Below, in pieces: positions 33,047 to 45,449 of a stretch of 64,000 nt of DNA. The DNA is from Zygnema cylindricum (Eukaryota > Streptophyta > Zygnematophyceae > Zygnematales > Zygnemataceae). The stretch covers positions 58,831-122,830 of the forward strand of contig JBBHKE010000277.1 of the NCBI GenBank assembly GCA_037447655.1. Direction: 5' to 3'. The notes beneath the pieces were generated by a model. It was not told the origin of the DNA. It did not search any database and was given only the letters and a program-made list of their open reading frames with translations. Within the stretch, counting starts at the first letter, position 1; each line of letters opens with the position of its first letter. A program made the translations under genes and the position numbers.

Positions 33047-34120
33047 ATTGTCGTATTCTGTTTTTCCGACCTACTCTCACGTCATCTTCAAACTTATCAT
33101 AAATCACATCGGCAATATGCTTTAAGCAAAGAAAAACCATTTACACAAATAAAAAAACATATTCCCACGTGTGTGAAAAATTTTCAAAAGTTTTTGTCGG
33201 CTGAAAAAAGTACAGGGCTGTTAGTTTTTGTGCGCATGCACCTTCTACGGTATTTTTTCTGAAAGGGTCTCGATGGTGCAGCGTCAATTCACGTAAAGCT
33301 GAAAAAATTGCGAAGTGAGAAAGTCTTTATTGCAAAAATTGCAATGGCAAAACCATCTGAGTACAAAAAAAGTAAAACTGAAAAAAAACATTTGGAGACT
33401 ACAAGAGTCACAAAAAATTAATCTACGCCTAAAAACTGAAACGAAACAGAGCAATACTAACAAGAGGAAAGAACCAAAACATAACAACAACAGACTTAGA
33501 CCGCTGACAAAATGAAAAAACCTAGACTAGACTACCTCTAGACAAACTATGGTCCACAACCATGGAGATCATAGATGTGAACCAAGTCTTTTGGTGGAAC
33601 GTCTAGAAGACCTTGCTCGTCTTCAGCTATTGTGCTAAGTCAAAGGAGAGCCGAAGCTTGCGCCCGTTGAAGTGCAATTGAGACACGTTGTCGGTAGAAC
33701 GCAACCAAAAGACTCGGTGGAGGACTCCAAGACCCCGAGATTCAAGCCTTTTATGCGAAGGTGAAAAGTCTACGAAGTCATGGCGGCTGTACGGGAGGGG
33801 TTTACGCAAAGGCATGTCGTACACCTATGGCTGCAAGGTTGTTTGTCTATGGCGTCACGCAATGACATGCGACATGCCAAATCGTTTCAAAAATTACAAT
33901 GCGTCTTGCAGCGCTTCAAAAAGTTTCAAACAAATAAGGTGCGGCATGAGAGATTGTACACGGTGACAGCCGTCACAGATATTGTCGACGTATACAATCG
34001 TCACAAAGTTAAGTAACAATTTTGAGAAAACAAATAGAAACACCTGAAATCCGGGTCCGCCGGATCCGCGCAAAAATACGAAGTTAGTGCGCTAAGTTAC
34101 AACTACATGGGACTGTACCC
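33047..34120. repeat. Diverged third copy (R3) of the dispersed repeat
   Basis: Shares blocks with R1/R2 in the same order: ttgtcgtattctg, cacgtcatcttcaaactta, cacatcggcaat, gcaatgacatgcgac and gttacaactacat. It is interrupted by a 428-bp LINE fragment. Non-coding. Confidence 0.75.
33327..33754 (-). mobile_element. 5'-truncated LINE copy with target-site duplication
   Basis: Flanked by imperfect 17-bp repeats, gcgaagtgagaaagtct (33310-33326) and gcgaaggtgaaaagtct (33755-33771). Read leftwards it begins with coding for SPPPSLLVAFYRQRVSIALQ, matching the C-terminus of the LINE at 3 kb, then a 3' UTR with a degraded hairpin, and ends in CAATAAA. This is a textbook truncated target-primed insertion into repeat R3 and fixes the 3' end of the family. 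Confidence 0.8.
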
Positions 34121-34124
34121 TTAG

Positions 34125-34327
34125 TGTTAATGAATTTTTCTCCACTTAAAACATCTTTTATCCGTACACAATTGTTCGATTTTCAATTTGAGACCGCTAA
34201 TCAGAAGGTGAGAGGGTTACCTTTCAATCGCAACCGTCAGAACCTGAATTCGACATGTGTGTATGGATAAAATATGTTTTAAGTGGCGAAAAAATCATTA
34301 ATAATAATAATAGCGATTCATGGTGTA
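34125..34327. mobile_element. MITE family member 1
   Basis: Terminal inverted repeats built on cacttaaaacatcttttatc and its complement at the right end, with a right-hand outer block aatagcgattcatggtg followed by TA. The left outer block is lost where it meets R3. The interior has tttcaatcgcaaccgtcag, shared by the other copies. Confidence 0.7.
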
Positions 34328-34369
34328 AGATGTAGACAGGTGTATCGTATCGTCTTTAGTTTTATTGTT

Positions 34370-34440
34370 TTTTTCCGCCACTTAAAACATATTTGTTACG
34401 AGCACACATGCCCGATTTTTGACTTGAGACAACCGATTTT
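34370..34440. mobile_element. MITE family fragment
   Basis: Only the left inner repeat (cgccacttaaaacatatt) and a few following bases are recognisable. Confidence 0.5.
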
Positions 34441-35703
34441 TGACTCGAGACAACCAGCTGGGGTTAAAACTTTCGGTAGACCTGCATCCGCCGTGTTAGA
34501 AGGCACATAGCTTGTACGACGTGTAGGCTCGTCATCGCGTGTTCATCGTGGATATTTTTTTTTTCACGTGTACCAATTTTTAAGCATAGATGTCTCATTC
34601 GTACAGATCTTGACATTTTTACGAAATTTCGTTATTTTTTATAGATTTAGAACCTTTCGTAAAATGCGTATACTTTTCGTACGGACTAAATGTACGATAA
34701 TAATGTACGGACATATTCAAACAAAGGGTTGAACGTACACCGTGAATTGCCACTAAAGTTAAACTCTATTTTGGGTTAATGGCCTAACCCAACAAAAATT
34801 CAAAAACTAACGCTAATTCATACACACTTAACACTAATTTGGATGTAGCCGCGATAGTCTATGTTCACATTTCGACGCTTGAACATGTGAGAACAGGTTC
34901 TCGTGATTCTCCTTCCTCGTCTTCATAGCTGGGATTCAAATCCGAGTGCGCTTTTCTGTGGCGACGCACTCAATTTCCTGTGTCGACGCCTTTATCTGAG
35001 GCTTATTCTGTACGTCTGTACAAAATAATGAGCAGTTTTCATACGAACTGATTCACTTTTTACACCACTATTTAAATATTTAATAAAGTCAAAATTGGAG
35101 CAATTAACGCTAATTAAACAAAACCTATAGTCTGTGTTCACATATTCGACAGTTGAACATGTGCGAACAGGTTTTTGTGATTTTCCTTTGTCTTTATGGC
35201 TTGGATTAAAATCTGAGTACGCTTTTCAGTGGCGACGCACTCAATTTCCCTTGTCGACGCCGTTACTTTGACACTCATTTTGTACGTCTGTAAAAAATAA
35301 TGAAGAGTTTTAGTACGAACTGACAGAATTTGTACATTCCACTTTTTAAAAACAGTCGAAGTTAAAGTAGCTAACGCTAATTAAAAAGTATACGTATTAA
35401 CGTAAAACAGTATTTTTAATTAGATGTTTTAATATTTTATTATTTATTTATAAAGTCAAAGTCGGTCAACGCATTTTATAAATTTTCGAATTTTGTTTCA
35501 TGCGCATATTCGTTATTTTTTGGGCGTTTCATGCGTGCGTTTTATGCGTGTGAGACATCTATGTGTACAAGCCTACTATGTGACTAATGTCCACGTGTCT
35601 TCTGTGGTTAATGTCCTCGCGAGGACACGATTTTAAAAAGCGAAACATCCAACGGTCACGACTTACGCCCCATACACTTGGAGAATCCTTGAAGTTATCC
35701 AGT
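34441..35703. repeat. Non-coding interval with a diverged direct duplication
   Basis: Segments 34853-35085 and 35126-35360 align at an offset of about 273 bases: both contain tgttcacat, gaacatgtg, ggcgacgcactcaattt and a tacgaactga block. No coding potential. A 16-bp palindrome lies at 35612. Confidence 0.65.
35612..35627. repeat. 16-bp palindrome with cctcgcgagg core
   Basis: tgtcctcgcgaggaca is a perfect palindrome and shares its ten-base centre with the longer palindromes at 7777, 28617 and 31989. Confidence 0.65.
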
Positions 35704-35930
35704 ACAAAAACCGTGAATTGTAATTAGCGTTAATGTTTTTTTTTCTCTTCAAACATCGGTTCTCCGTACACACATGTCGGAGTGTGGATCTGACGGTTGC
35801 GATTGAAAGGAAATATTCTCAGCTTACGAATGGCGGTTTTAAATTGAAAAATTGGACAAGTGTGTACGGAGAAAAGATGTTTTCAGTGGCGAAAAAAATA
35901 TTGACGCTAATTACGATTCACGGTTTTGTA
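35704..35930. mobile_element. MITE family member 2
   Basis: Inverted termini tacaaaaaccgtgaatt and aattcacggttttgta type, with inner ttctccgtacacac and gtgtacggagaaaagatg. Interior orientation is reversed relative to members 1 and 4. About 220 bases. Confidence 0.75.
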
Positions 35931-36470
35931 AACATGCTTCGATTGACAAAAAAAAAAGGTACGAAATAATACGAAAACGTACGACGTGTATTAAACAACT
36001 TCACTTTTTCGCTAATGAAAGGTCCACCTTAAACCACCCTGGGCCCAACAAGCTCTAAACCTTTTTTCACATCCCAACCGTCAAAATGTTCGTTTGGCGG
36101 CTGAGATTGCAAAAGGTCTGTTACACTCATCCGTACGACTTGCAACGGTAATTTACGGAACTTCCTGGGCATTTCCCCCCTGCTGCTCTTCTGTCAGCTC
36201 TTCTGTCACCATGAGATCCTAAAGAGGTCATAAGGCGACGCGTGTCGATCTGTAAAACGCTCTAGTGACGGCCTGCCGCCCAGAAAGCACCACAACGTAT
36301 GGTTCCCTGAATATTCCTCCCAGTTACTAAGCACTAGCCGCCAAAAGAGTACAGTACTGTAGTCAGTCCTTGTGTAATTTCTAGGCCAGTTTCTCCTTCC
36401 TGTTGGGTGCCACGTCATCCTAGGTTCGTTGGTTCGTTTAAAATTCGCCACCAATCCACTGACAGTTTGG
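35931..36470. other. Non-coding interval
   Basis: No gene or repeat recognised. Confidence 0.4.
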
Positions 36471-36691
36471 TACACCGTGTGTCGCTATTAGGGTTAATAT
36501 TTTTTTAGCCACTTAAAACATCTTTTCTCCGTACACACTTGTCCGATTTTCAATTTGAGACCGCCAATCGGAAGCTAAGAATCTTACCTTTCAATCGCAA
36601 CCGTTAGATCCAAAATCCGACATATATGTACGGAGAAAAGATGTTTTAAGTGGCTTAAAAATCATAAACACTAATAGCGATACACGGTGTA
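36471..36691. mobile_element. MITE family member 3 (best preserved)
   Basis: About 65-bp terminal inverted repeats: TA then caccgtgtgtcgctattag on the left and ctaatagcgatacacggtg then TA on the right, with inner cacttaaaacatcttttctc and its complement. TA at both edges suggests a Tc1/mariner (Stowaway-like) target preference. No transposase is encoded. Confidence 0.8.
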
Positions 36692-37259
36692 CTGTACTGC
36701 TGACTCAGCAGGAATCAACTGCGTACATACATAGAAACTATATACGCAGAAACATCAATAATTCAATACGACTAAATACGTATTTTACAGTACGTTCGAA
36801 AGTTCAAAATTTCAAATGCGTGAATACGCTAAATATTAGGTTTTGTCTGGTCTGCGTTTGCTTGTCCTGTTCCCACGAACCGAGAGCAAAACGACAAATA
36901 GGACCAAATACGTAAAACCGTACAGTTATTGTACGGATGGTGTACGAAAGAGCCCAGCAGCTGCTAGGCGCAGGTTCAAAGAATCTAAAATTATCATTTT
37001 TCGGCATTCAAAAGGTCGCAGTTTCCCAAGTTTTTCTCTCTCTCCCTCTCTCTCTCCCTCTCTCTCTCCCTCTCTCTCTCCCTCTCTCTCCCTCTCCCTC
37101 TCTCTCTCACCTGTCTATTTTACTCTCTCTCTATTCGTTACTTTTTTTTTTTTTTCCTTCCCTTCTTTTCTGAAGCCTCGCGTTTTTACTTTTGAGTTTT
37201 TTGTTTACGATACAAAGGAGGATCTTTATTTTTCAGTACGCACTAAAAAAAAGTCAAAC
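36692..37259 (+). promoter_or_regulatory. Upstream region of the MDR gene with pyrimidine microsatellite
   Basis: Contains a (tctctccc) tract at 37033-37110 about 150 bases before the predicted ATG. CT-rich tracts are common in plant leaders and core promoters, but there is no transcript evidence here. No TATA box could be assigned. Confidence 0.35.
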
Positions 37260-40200
37260 ATGGTTCGGGCAGTGCAGGTGAAAGTTTGACTTTTAGGACT
37301 GACTTTTTCAATTTGAAGGGTTTTGTAATTTTGAAAAGATAACCTTAGGGGGGAGAGGGGGAGGGGGAGGAGGAAGGGGAGGGAGGGAGGGAGGGGGAGG
37401 GGGGGGGGGGGGGATGGAGGGGGGGGAGGATGGAGGGGGGGGGAGGAGGAGGGGAGGGAGGAGGAGGGAGGGAGGGAGGGAGGAGAGGAAAGGAGAGGAT
37501 CTGGATTTTAATAGTTGAGTGGATTTTTGGGTCCCGAGAAATACATCGAAGCGGCAAATTTTGTCGAAGATTTGCCGAAGCCGACTCCAAAATCTGGAGA
37601 AGTACTCGTTCGAGTCACGTGAGTTTTTTTTTTTTTTTTTTTTATTCCTACATTTACTTATTTTTACTGTTCTAGATTCTTCATATTGTCAGTCTCATGT
37701 TTTTTTTGAATAATTCTTATTCCTTGTACTCTCCTTCTTCGTATAATTACTGTAACATATTAATATATTAAAAATTTACTATAAGAAGAAAAAAATTACT
37801 GTTTAAAAAATTATATTAATTACTATTTAACATTGAAGCCATGAAAATAGCTTAAGAATAAAAATAAAGAAAAACTAAAGAAAAAGCCAAAATGGAGAAA
37901 ACTACAAAATCAAGGAAATAATCAAAGATTAGAGACAAAATAAATCAAGAGACAAGATAGAGAGAGAGAGAGAGCTTGTGGTTGTTTTTTCTTAGCTCAA
38001 ATAATTATGAAAAAGAAGAAAAGGTCTTTTTAGTAAAATACCTTTACTTTTGGATTTTTGATATCTGTAAATTTCAACTATCAATTTTAATTTTTCTTTA
38101 GATCATATGTTATTCGCAAGTTCCGTCCATGATCCATGTCGATTCCACATCGCTTTTCCGTCTGTTTTTCGATACATGGATTCCCGTCCCATCTGTATCC
38201 GTTTCCACCCCCTTCTCCTTCCCCCCTCCTTCCTTTTTCAACTGATCCGATTTGCGGTTTTCTGGTTTCAACCGCGGATGTTTTAATGTATCGGATTTGA
38301 CAAAGAAATTCTGATGAGCGATAAAAAATAAATTAATTTTAGAAATAAATTATTTTTTTATGTTTTTTCACTCCTATTAAAAACCCATTTAATGCCTCAA
38401 TTAATGCCTCTATTATATCCTCAATTATACCCTCAATTATATCCTCAATTTTATTTTATTTTTGTACCTCAATAATTGCATCAATTGTTATCAATTATTG
38501 TTTCAATTTATTCCTCAATTTCCCTTCTTAGAACAGCTAAAGAAATCAATAATTTTTGTTTTTTGGGCATTTCAAAAAATGGGAAATCGGAGATTATTTT
38601 ATAATAATGGAAAAAAAAATTAGAGCAGTTCATGAGAGTAAAAAAAGGATGAAAAAAAAAAAAAAAAGAGGAGAAAATATGCTATTTTTTTGTCGTTTTT
38701 ATCCCAAAAAAAAATTTTTTTTAAGAGTTTTTAAAATGGGGCCTCACATTTTTAAAAAAGGGGACTGTTCTGCCCAATTTTTATTTATTTTTGGCGAATT
38801 TCTAAAACCGCTACCAATCCACCATTTTTTTGTCTTTTAGTGAAAGCGTACCGAATTGTGCACCGAAATAGTACAATTCTGATTGTATTAATCGAAAATG
38901 CACTTTACGACAAAAAAAAATCTCAACGTCCCCTTAACATAATTTTATGTGGGTTTTTGTTGTTTTTTGAAATTGACTGGTCCAAATGTTACACATAATG
39001 TATTTTGTCATGTAATGTATTTTATCGTGTAGTGTATTTTGTCATGTACTGCATTTTGTCGTGTAATGCATTTTGTTACATAATGTATTTTGTTGCGTAT
39101 CGCAATTGTTTTGCAAGATTTTTAAAGATTTTGCTATAATACATTTTTAGGATAGAATCTTTTTTTTTTTTGTTTTTTTCGCCTCATTTTTTTTTTCCTC
39201 AAGTATGTCCAATGTTACGACGTCTAACATTACTTTCGTGTGAAAGTGATCCACGTCATCACATCGCGATTTTGCTGCGATCAACTGATTTTTTTTTAAA
39301 AGTCTGTAGCAACGGCAAAAAATACCAAAAATAATCTACTATCCTTCAAAATCTTTCAAAATTCTTCAAAAATCCTTCAAAATCCTTCAAAATTCCTTCA
39401 AAATTCCTTCAAAATTCTTCAAAAATCCTTCAAAGTCCTTCAAAATTCTTCATAAATCCTTCAAAATCCTTCAAAATCCTTCAAAAATCCTTCGAAATCT
39501 TCAATTTTTTTTCAAAATCCTTTCAAAAATCCTTCAAAATCCGTCGAAATCTTTCAACATCTTTCAAAATATTTCAAAAACCTTCAAAATCTTGCAAACT
39601 TCTGACAAGATTGGTTAACTTCGTGGCAAAATTTTTCAGTAACAATTCTAAAATCCATTAAGTGTCGTTAATCTTACAAAATGACAAACTATTAAATAGA
39701 TTCGTACTGGATGTTGGGATTTTGTTTGTACCTTAAAGGCATTTTCGATTAGTACAAAGTACTTTGTACTATTTGGTTGTACGTTTGTATTGTATACTTC
39801 CTCTCTTTCTCTCTTGCTACTTTTCTGTCTCCTATTTTTTGTCGTTTTCTTACCTTCACATGGCGATCTTTTTATACAATGATTGTTTTTCCCTTTCTCT
39901 TCCTTTGTCTTTCTATTTTCTCTCTTTCCTTCTCTCTCCTTTCTCTTTTTATTATCCGTTTTTCCAATTTTTTTACGCGACGATAATTTTTCCCTTTCTT
40001 TTCCTTTGTCTCTCTATCTTCTCTCTTTCTTTCTCTCGTTCTTTCTCTCTTTCTTTCTCTCTTCTTTCTCTTTTTTTTTTTTTCAATCCTTTTATGTGAT
40101 GATCGTTTTTCAGGTTGGTGAAGGCGTTTCAAAAGTCAAAGCCGGTCAACGTGTGATTCCGATCCTCGGAGAAACTGTGTCGGAAGGTCAGGGATCCTGG

Positions 40201-42992
40201 CAAGAATATGTAATCGTAAACGAACAATTTGCTGTACCGGTTCCCGATACCGTTTCCGACGAAGCCGCCGCCCAGTTTGTGGTTAATCCCATTACAGGTA
40301 CTTTTGTACTTTTTTTTATTTTTTGTGTTTTTTTTGGTTTTCTTGTTTTTTTGTGTTTTTTCTTTGTTTTTTTTTTTTTTTTTTTGTTTTTTTTTTTTTT
40401 TTTTGTTTTTTTTTTTTTTTTTTTTTTCGTATTTTTTTTGGTTTTTTTGTACTTTTTTTGGTTTCCGATTTTTTTTTTACAAGCAAACGTTAAATATTTA
40501 CAATTTGTAATTTGTATTCAATCTGTTCTTTTGTAGATTGAACGGCCAGGTGAAACATTAAAATTTTATAATTCTCCATCAGATCTTTGCCCTGTTTTGC
40601 CCAATAATGAACGCGATTTTTTTCGCTTTCTTTAAATATTTTTTTCTTTTTCTTCTATTTGTCTTTTTTTTCTTGTTTTTGTTGGGATCTCCGGTTCTAT
40701 TTTTGGAGTTTTTTAGTTGTAGGAATGTTGGAGGTGATAAATGCCCCAAAAGGAGAATATATTCTTCAAACCGCCGCCGGATCAGTTCTTGGTCGCATGT
40801 TAATTTCTGTCGCAAAACATCGCGGACTTAAGGTATTATATTATTATTATTTTTTTTGTTGGTGTTCTTTTCGGTATGTTTTTTTAAGTGTGTGTTTTTT
40901 TTTGTGTATTTTTTTTTTTAACTGAGTTTTATTTTTGTGTCTTTTGGTGTCTAATGTGTAATGTTCAGGTTCTGGTGTCGGAATTTTGATTATGTTCTTC
41001 CTTCTTTCTTTTTTGGGTTCGTATTTTAGTGAGTTGTGATATTTGATGTGTGATGTTTGATTTTGGGTATCGAATATTATTATTGTTTTCGTGGTTTTCG
41101 TTTATGTGAGTTTCTGTTGTTGTCCCATTTTTGTTTTTGGTTTTTCCTCTTGTTGTTTTTAGACCATAAACATTGTGAGGAGATCGGCTCAAAAAGAAGA
41201 ACTGAAAGCGATTGGCGCCGACGAAGTCATTTCTTCGACTGACGAAGATATTGTTTCTCGAGTAAAAGAAATTACCAACGGAAAAGGAGCGTATGGGGCC
41301 ATCGATTGCGTCGCGGGAGACATTATTGGGGTAATTATGATTAATGGTTAATGTTTACCCACAAATATTAAATTACAAAGGAGTTTAACCTCGCAACTTT
41401 CTCTGTAACTTACACTCACCCGGAATTGGATACCGAACTTCCATTCATCAAAACTAACGTAATTCTGTTGTACTACAATTGTATTTTAACACTTCCTCTC
41501 CCTCTCTCTATGGGAAGTGAGAGAGAATATGGTACCTTTTCAACATGTCAAAGGCGTACAATTTTTTTAAAATATTAAGGATTACAACTTAATGGAAATC
41601 AAACTTGAAATAAAACTTGAGTGGGAAATTGAAAGCAGTTATGAAAATGGTTGTTAGATTAAAAAATGAGGAAAACGAGCTGTGGAACTTGAAATTATTT
41701 CTAAATGCTGAAATTATGACGGAAATTGAAACTGTTTTATTGAATTTGAAACTCTTCTTTGAAAACTGAAGCCAATCATAGAGAACTCGTTGTAGGATGT
41801 CCTGAAATTAAGAAACACCAATTATGGACATTGAAACGATTTTTTGAAAACCATTTTCTGAAGATTGAAATCAGTTGTGGATATTAGAAACAAAAATTGA
41901 TTCAAATTATAAAAAGATGGTTGTGGGATTAACAGAAAGTAGCCTCTTCTGTAAGAGATGGAGGAGAGGTTCTTCTTTATGGAGCGATGGGAGGATTAAG
42001 TTTCCAGGCAAACGTTCCAGATGTTCTTTTTAGGTATATCTCTGATCCTTTTTTATTTCCCTGGTTTTTTTTCCCTGTTTTATAAAAAAATATCTATATT
42101 TTTGTACTTTTTTTTACAAGGAAATGATATAAACGGTGTGAATTTGTGTACAAACTGTACAATTGTGTACTTTTTTGCATGTACTTCTTTACAAAAGGTA
42201 CCATTGTGTACTTCTTTACAAAATGTACAAATATAATGTACCATGTTGTTTGTCATATGTCAAAAAACTTAATGTTTTAAACCTTTCCGTTGATGTAGTT
42301 AATTTATTCCCGTTCATATATTTTTCTTCTAATTCATTTTTTAATATCAATTTTTATAAAATTTATCATTTCTTTGCCTCAAAGCTCCTCCCTCAAAAAA
42401 AAAACCCCAAAAAGACCTGTTTAAATAAACATTTTTCTTTTTGCCTATTTTCCAGAGGAGTTGTGATAAAGGGATTTTGGCTCACTCTTTATCTTCGAGC
42501 TCTCTCGAGTGAAAAAATCGAAAAAGTATTTTCGGATGTGATGGGTCTTTTGGAAACAAAAGTTATCGAACCTTTTGTCGGTGAAAAAATGGATTTGTCG
42601 TTATTCAAAGAAGCTCTTCAAAAACAAGGGGTAATAACAAAAAAATCCCTTCCCTTCTCTTCCCGACCCTCCCTCTACCTTCTTTTTTTTATTTATTTAT
42701 TTGTTTTGTTTTTTTAATCCATGTTTTCCCTTTGTTTTTCCTTTGTTTTTCCATGTTTCTTTCTTTTTTTCTGCCTCTTTTTTTTTTTTGGCCATGTTTT
42801 CTTTACTTCTGCCTTTTTGTATTTATATCTGGAGTCTTTTCCTTCTATGAATTATTATTATTATTATTATTATTTTAACTCAATCTTCATGTGCATTTGC
42901 TGAATGCAAATTATAAAAAATGTGATTAAAATGAAAAAAATGTGATTGGACAGGTGGAGGGACGAGGTGGAAAGATTCTCCTGATTGGCTGA
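37260..42992 (+). CDS. Medium-chain dehydrogenase/reductase (quinone/enoyl reductase-like), intron-split, one exon not found
   Basis: Predicted exons are 37260-37277, 37515-37618, [missing], 40114-40297, 40723-40832, 41163-41330, 41936-42033, 42456-42630 and 42954-42992; all begin after AG, end before GT and keep phase. The product starts MVRAVQ, has LPKPTPKSGEVLVRV (GroES-like fold), GVSKVKAGQRVIP, GSWQEYVIVNE, then NPITGMLEV, AAGSVLGRMLISVAKHRG (dinucleotide-binding Gly motif), TINIVRR, IGADEVI, GGEVLLYGAMGG and a C-terminus GGKILLIG before TGA. This fits NAD(P)H quinone oxidoreductase or mitochondrial 2-enoyl thioester reductase-like MDR enzymes, which reduce C=C bonds with NADPH. Visible exons code for about 299 residues; the family has about 320-350, so an exon of roughly 100-150 bases with the INPSD...GxEGVG region should lie in 37619-40113, but I could not see it. 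The substrate is unknown. Confidence 0.85.
37345..37500. repeat. G/A-rich tract in intron 1
   Basis: gggagg-type repeats with a long G run near 37400. Pro/Gly-rich reading frames here are artefacts. Confidence 0.85.
37619..40113 (+). other. Long intron or unresolved interval of the MDR gene with tandem repeats
   Basis: Starts with GTGAGT and ends in a pyrimidine-rich tract plus CAG. It holds tandem arrays: cctcaattata-type (38393-38522), a 19-20-bp unit with tgtattttgtc (38995-39105) and ccttcaaaat (39338-39600), plus T- and C/T-rich runs. One MDR exon is expected inside but none of the frames I read matches. Confidence 0.6.
39338..39600. repeat. Minisatellite (ccttcaaaat)n
   Basis: About 25 imperfect 10-11-base units. 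Confidence 0.85.
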
Positions 42993-44454
42993 AACTTCAA
43001 ATTTTCGAAATAGAATATTGTGATACGTTCAAATGGCTCAAGATTGTAAAGTTAGGGTTGATATTGAACGCATTTCTAACAATATGGGTTATTTAAAATG
43101 CAGAAATTTGTGAAATCTGAAAATAAATGTTTTTTTGTATTTTTGTGAATAACATTAAAGTATAACTTTCACAACTTTTGATGGGTTTTTTTACCAAATC
43201 TTTTTTATTTTCTCCATGTTTTTGGCATCTGGAAACTTTGTTTGATAAAAGTAATTTTTACTTTTACTTTTTTTTCCTTCTTCCCTTTCTTCTCTTTTCT
43301 CTCTTCCTTTTTCTCCTTCTCCCCTTTAACGTCATCTTTTTATTTTAATTCTTTTTGTTCCTCCATATCATTAAAATACGAAAAATAGTTTAAATTAAAA
43401 AAATGGCAATAATAAATACAATCGTTATACCTCCCACATACAAATAGAGGGTGTCTCGTGTCCATAATTTATAATCATCAATTGAACAAAAGAGAAAGAA
43501 GAGAAAATGTTACACGATCAAAATAAAGCATGATGAGAAAACGAGGGCCAAGACCCCACAAAAAACTAACCTTACAAGTGAAATGCTTACTAGATGTCAT
43601 ACTGTTGTGTACCATTTCGTACCAAATTATTCTTTCTTTTTGGCAAACACCTTTTCGAGAGATATATCAGGTTTCTCGAAGCTTATGGGCGTAAAACTTC
43701 ACCGTCGGATTTTCTGTTTTTTAGAATCCTAGAAGCAATCGCTCAAACCATCAAGTGTGCGGGTAGTGTCTTTGCGAGGACACTAGCCACACACTCGACG
43801 TGTACAATTGATACACTTAGAAAAGCAAAAAAAAGATCCACGATGCACGCGCAATGATTACGTGTTGTATAGGCCATGTGCCTTCTGCTAGAGTGGGTGC
43901 GAACCATAAAAGGCCGAGAAAAATTCTTCGTCGAAATATTGTTTTTTGACGCTCCCTTTGGCATCCACTGATCTTCGCGGAAAGGATTTTGGGTTTCAAA
44001 AATGTACAACAAAGTTAATTCGATGGTATAATACACGTTCAAATATGACACATTCGTACACTTTTACAAATTTTAATTTTCGTCCACTCGTGCAGATATT
44101 CCATTCACACTTTGGGGCTTGAAGAATCTTTGATGATTTTTAACGTCTGAACACAAGGGTACGTGGTACCAATAAGAATAAAACACAGGTGAAAAGTTGT
44201 TTACAGGCACAACATAATGGAGGATTCTACAAGATATTACTACTAGTGAACCTGTCTGTACGTTTATTGGTACCGTCTAATGGATGTCCCATCTTAATTA
44301 CCAAAACTTGATAAAAACCAGTGTCGAGTCCGAATCGGTGCGCGCCCAAATAACGTGTATCGTGGGAAGGCTTCGCGACCGGGGCTAGATAACCTGTATA
44401 AGTGCTATTGTGAATCGGGCAAATATCTTATCGCGATAATTTTGATAACTGAAC
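42993..44454. other. Non-coding interval downstream of the MDR gene
   Basis: Begins with the MDR 3' UTR (AT-rich). No gene recognised. gtgtctttgcgaggacac near 43767 is an imperfect relative of the palindrome at 35612. Confidence 0.45.
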
Positions 44455-44980
44455 TATCAATTATCAAATGTCTAGGAGGCTTGATATATCGCTTCGGGAC
44501 CAACAAATTGTTATTGCCAATATGTCGTGGGCGGGGGGGGGGAGGGGTGGTGAGGGCACAAACCGCAGAGTGTTGGAAGGGGGTTGGGTTTTTCCACAGT
44601 CCAATTATTGCGATAACTCACATTATCGGTTATCAAACATGTAAGAGGCTCGTTAATTGCTCTAGGAGCAACAAGTTGTTATTGCCAATATGTCGTTGGG
44701 GGGAGTGGAGGGGGGGGGGGGGGGGGGGGGGGGGATGAGTGCACAAACCGTAGGGGTGGGGGAAGGGGGGGTGAGAGTTTCCGTAATCCAATCCGTATTT
44801 TATGGAATAGAAGTACGACACGATAATACAAACTCAGTATGGAGTTAACCCAAAAAAATACGTTTGTACACTATCGCAATAAATTCATTACCGATATATC
44901 GAAATTATAGATCCACTAATAGCAGGTAAAAAAAAGGTACATATCGGTTGACAGTCAAAGGTTACCGATACACAACACTA
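44455..44980. repeat. cgataa-type repeat element with an internal duplication
   Basis: Two direct copies of a roughly 165-base unit (start near 44455 and 44620), both with ttgttattgccaatatgtcg followed by a G run and gcacaaaccg. The right end is taccgatacacaacacta at 44963-44980, an inverted match to 45127-45144. Confidence 0.65.
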
Positions 44981-45126
44981 AGGGCACTTTCCCATGTAAC
45001 CAAAACTTAGTCTTTTTACTTTGTTTTTTAGCAAAGGTTTTTACGTACTACTTTCAAAGCGTTCCGCTATAACATAATAAAATCAATACTTTGAATTGTG
45101 ACAGATGTAGACGTGGGTGTAATTTG

Positions 45127-45260
45127 TAGTGTTGTGTATCGGTTAAAAATTTATCGCGATAACACCGATACCGATAATTATCGGTTATCGAACAGTCAAA
45201 GGTCCCGATATATCGATTAGAGAGCAACAAATTCCATATCGGCGATAACTTTAAAAAAAT
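45127..45260. repeat. cgataa-type repeat element starting tagtgttgtgtatcgg
   Basis: Begins with the exact inverted counterpart of the preceding element's end and continues with alternating cgataacaccgata and tatcggttatcga blocks. Related sequence lies at 53575-53774. Confidence 0.6.
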
Positions 45261-45449
45261 ATAGTATGTATACAATAGTATATTATAACATACTACATTA
45301 TATTATTTACTTTATATAGCGTGGTATGTGTTGAAATCGATGTAATTTCTAGGTCTGTATTGGAAAAATAAATAAAGTAAGTTAGCAAAGGCAGCCTGCT
45401 TCTCGCTCAAACTCTCCAGTCCCCATACTTGTTGCAATCACTGAAGACC

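Noticed and set aside
36937-37590. Ser/Leu/Pro- or Gly-rich frames around 37.0-37.6 kb
   Set aside because: Come from CT and GGAGG simple repeats; the real coding there is the 34-codon MDR exon in another frame.
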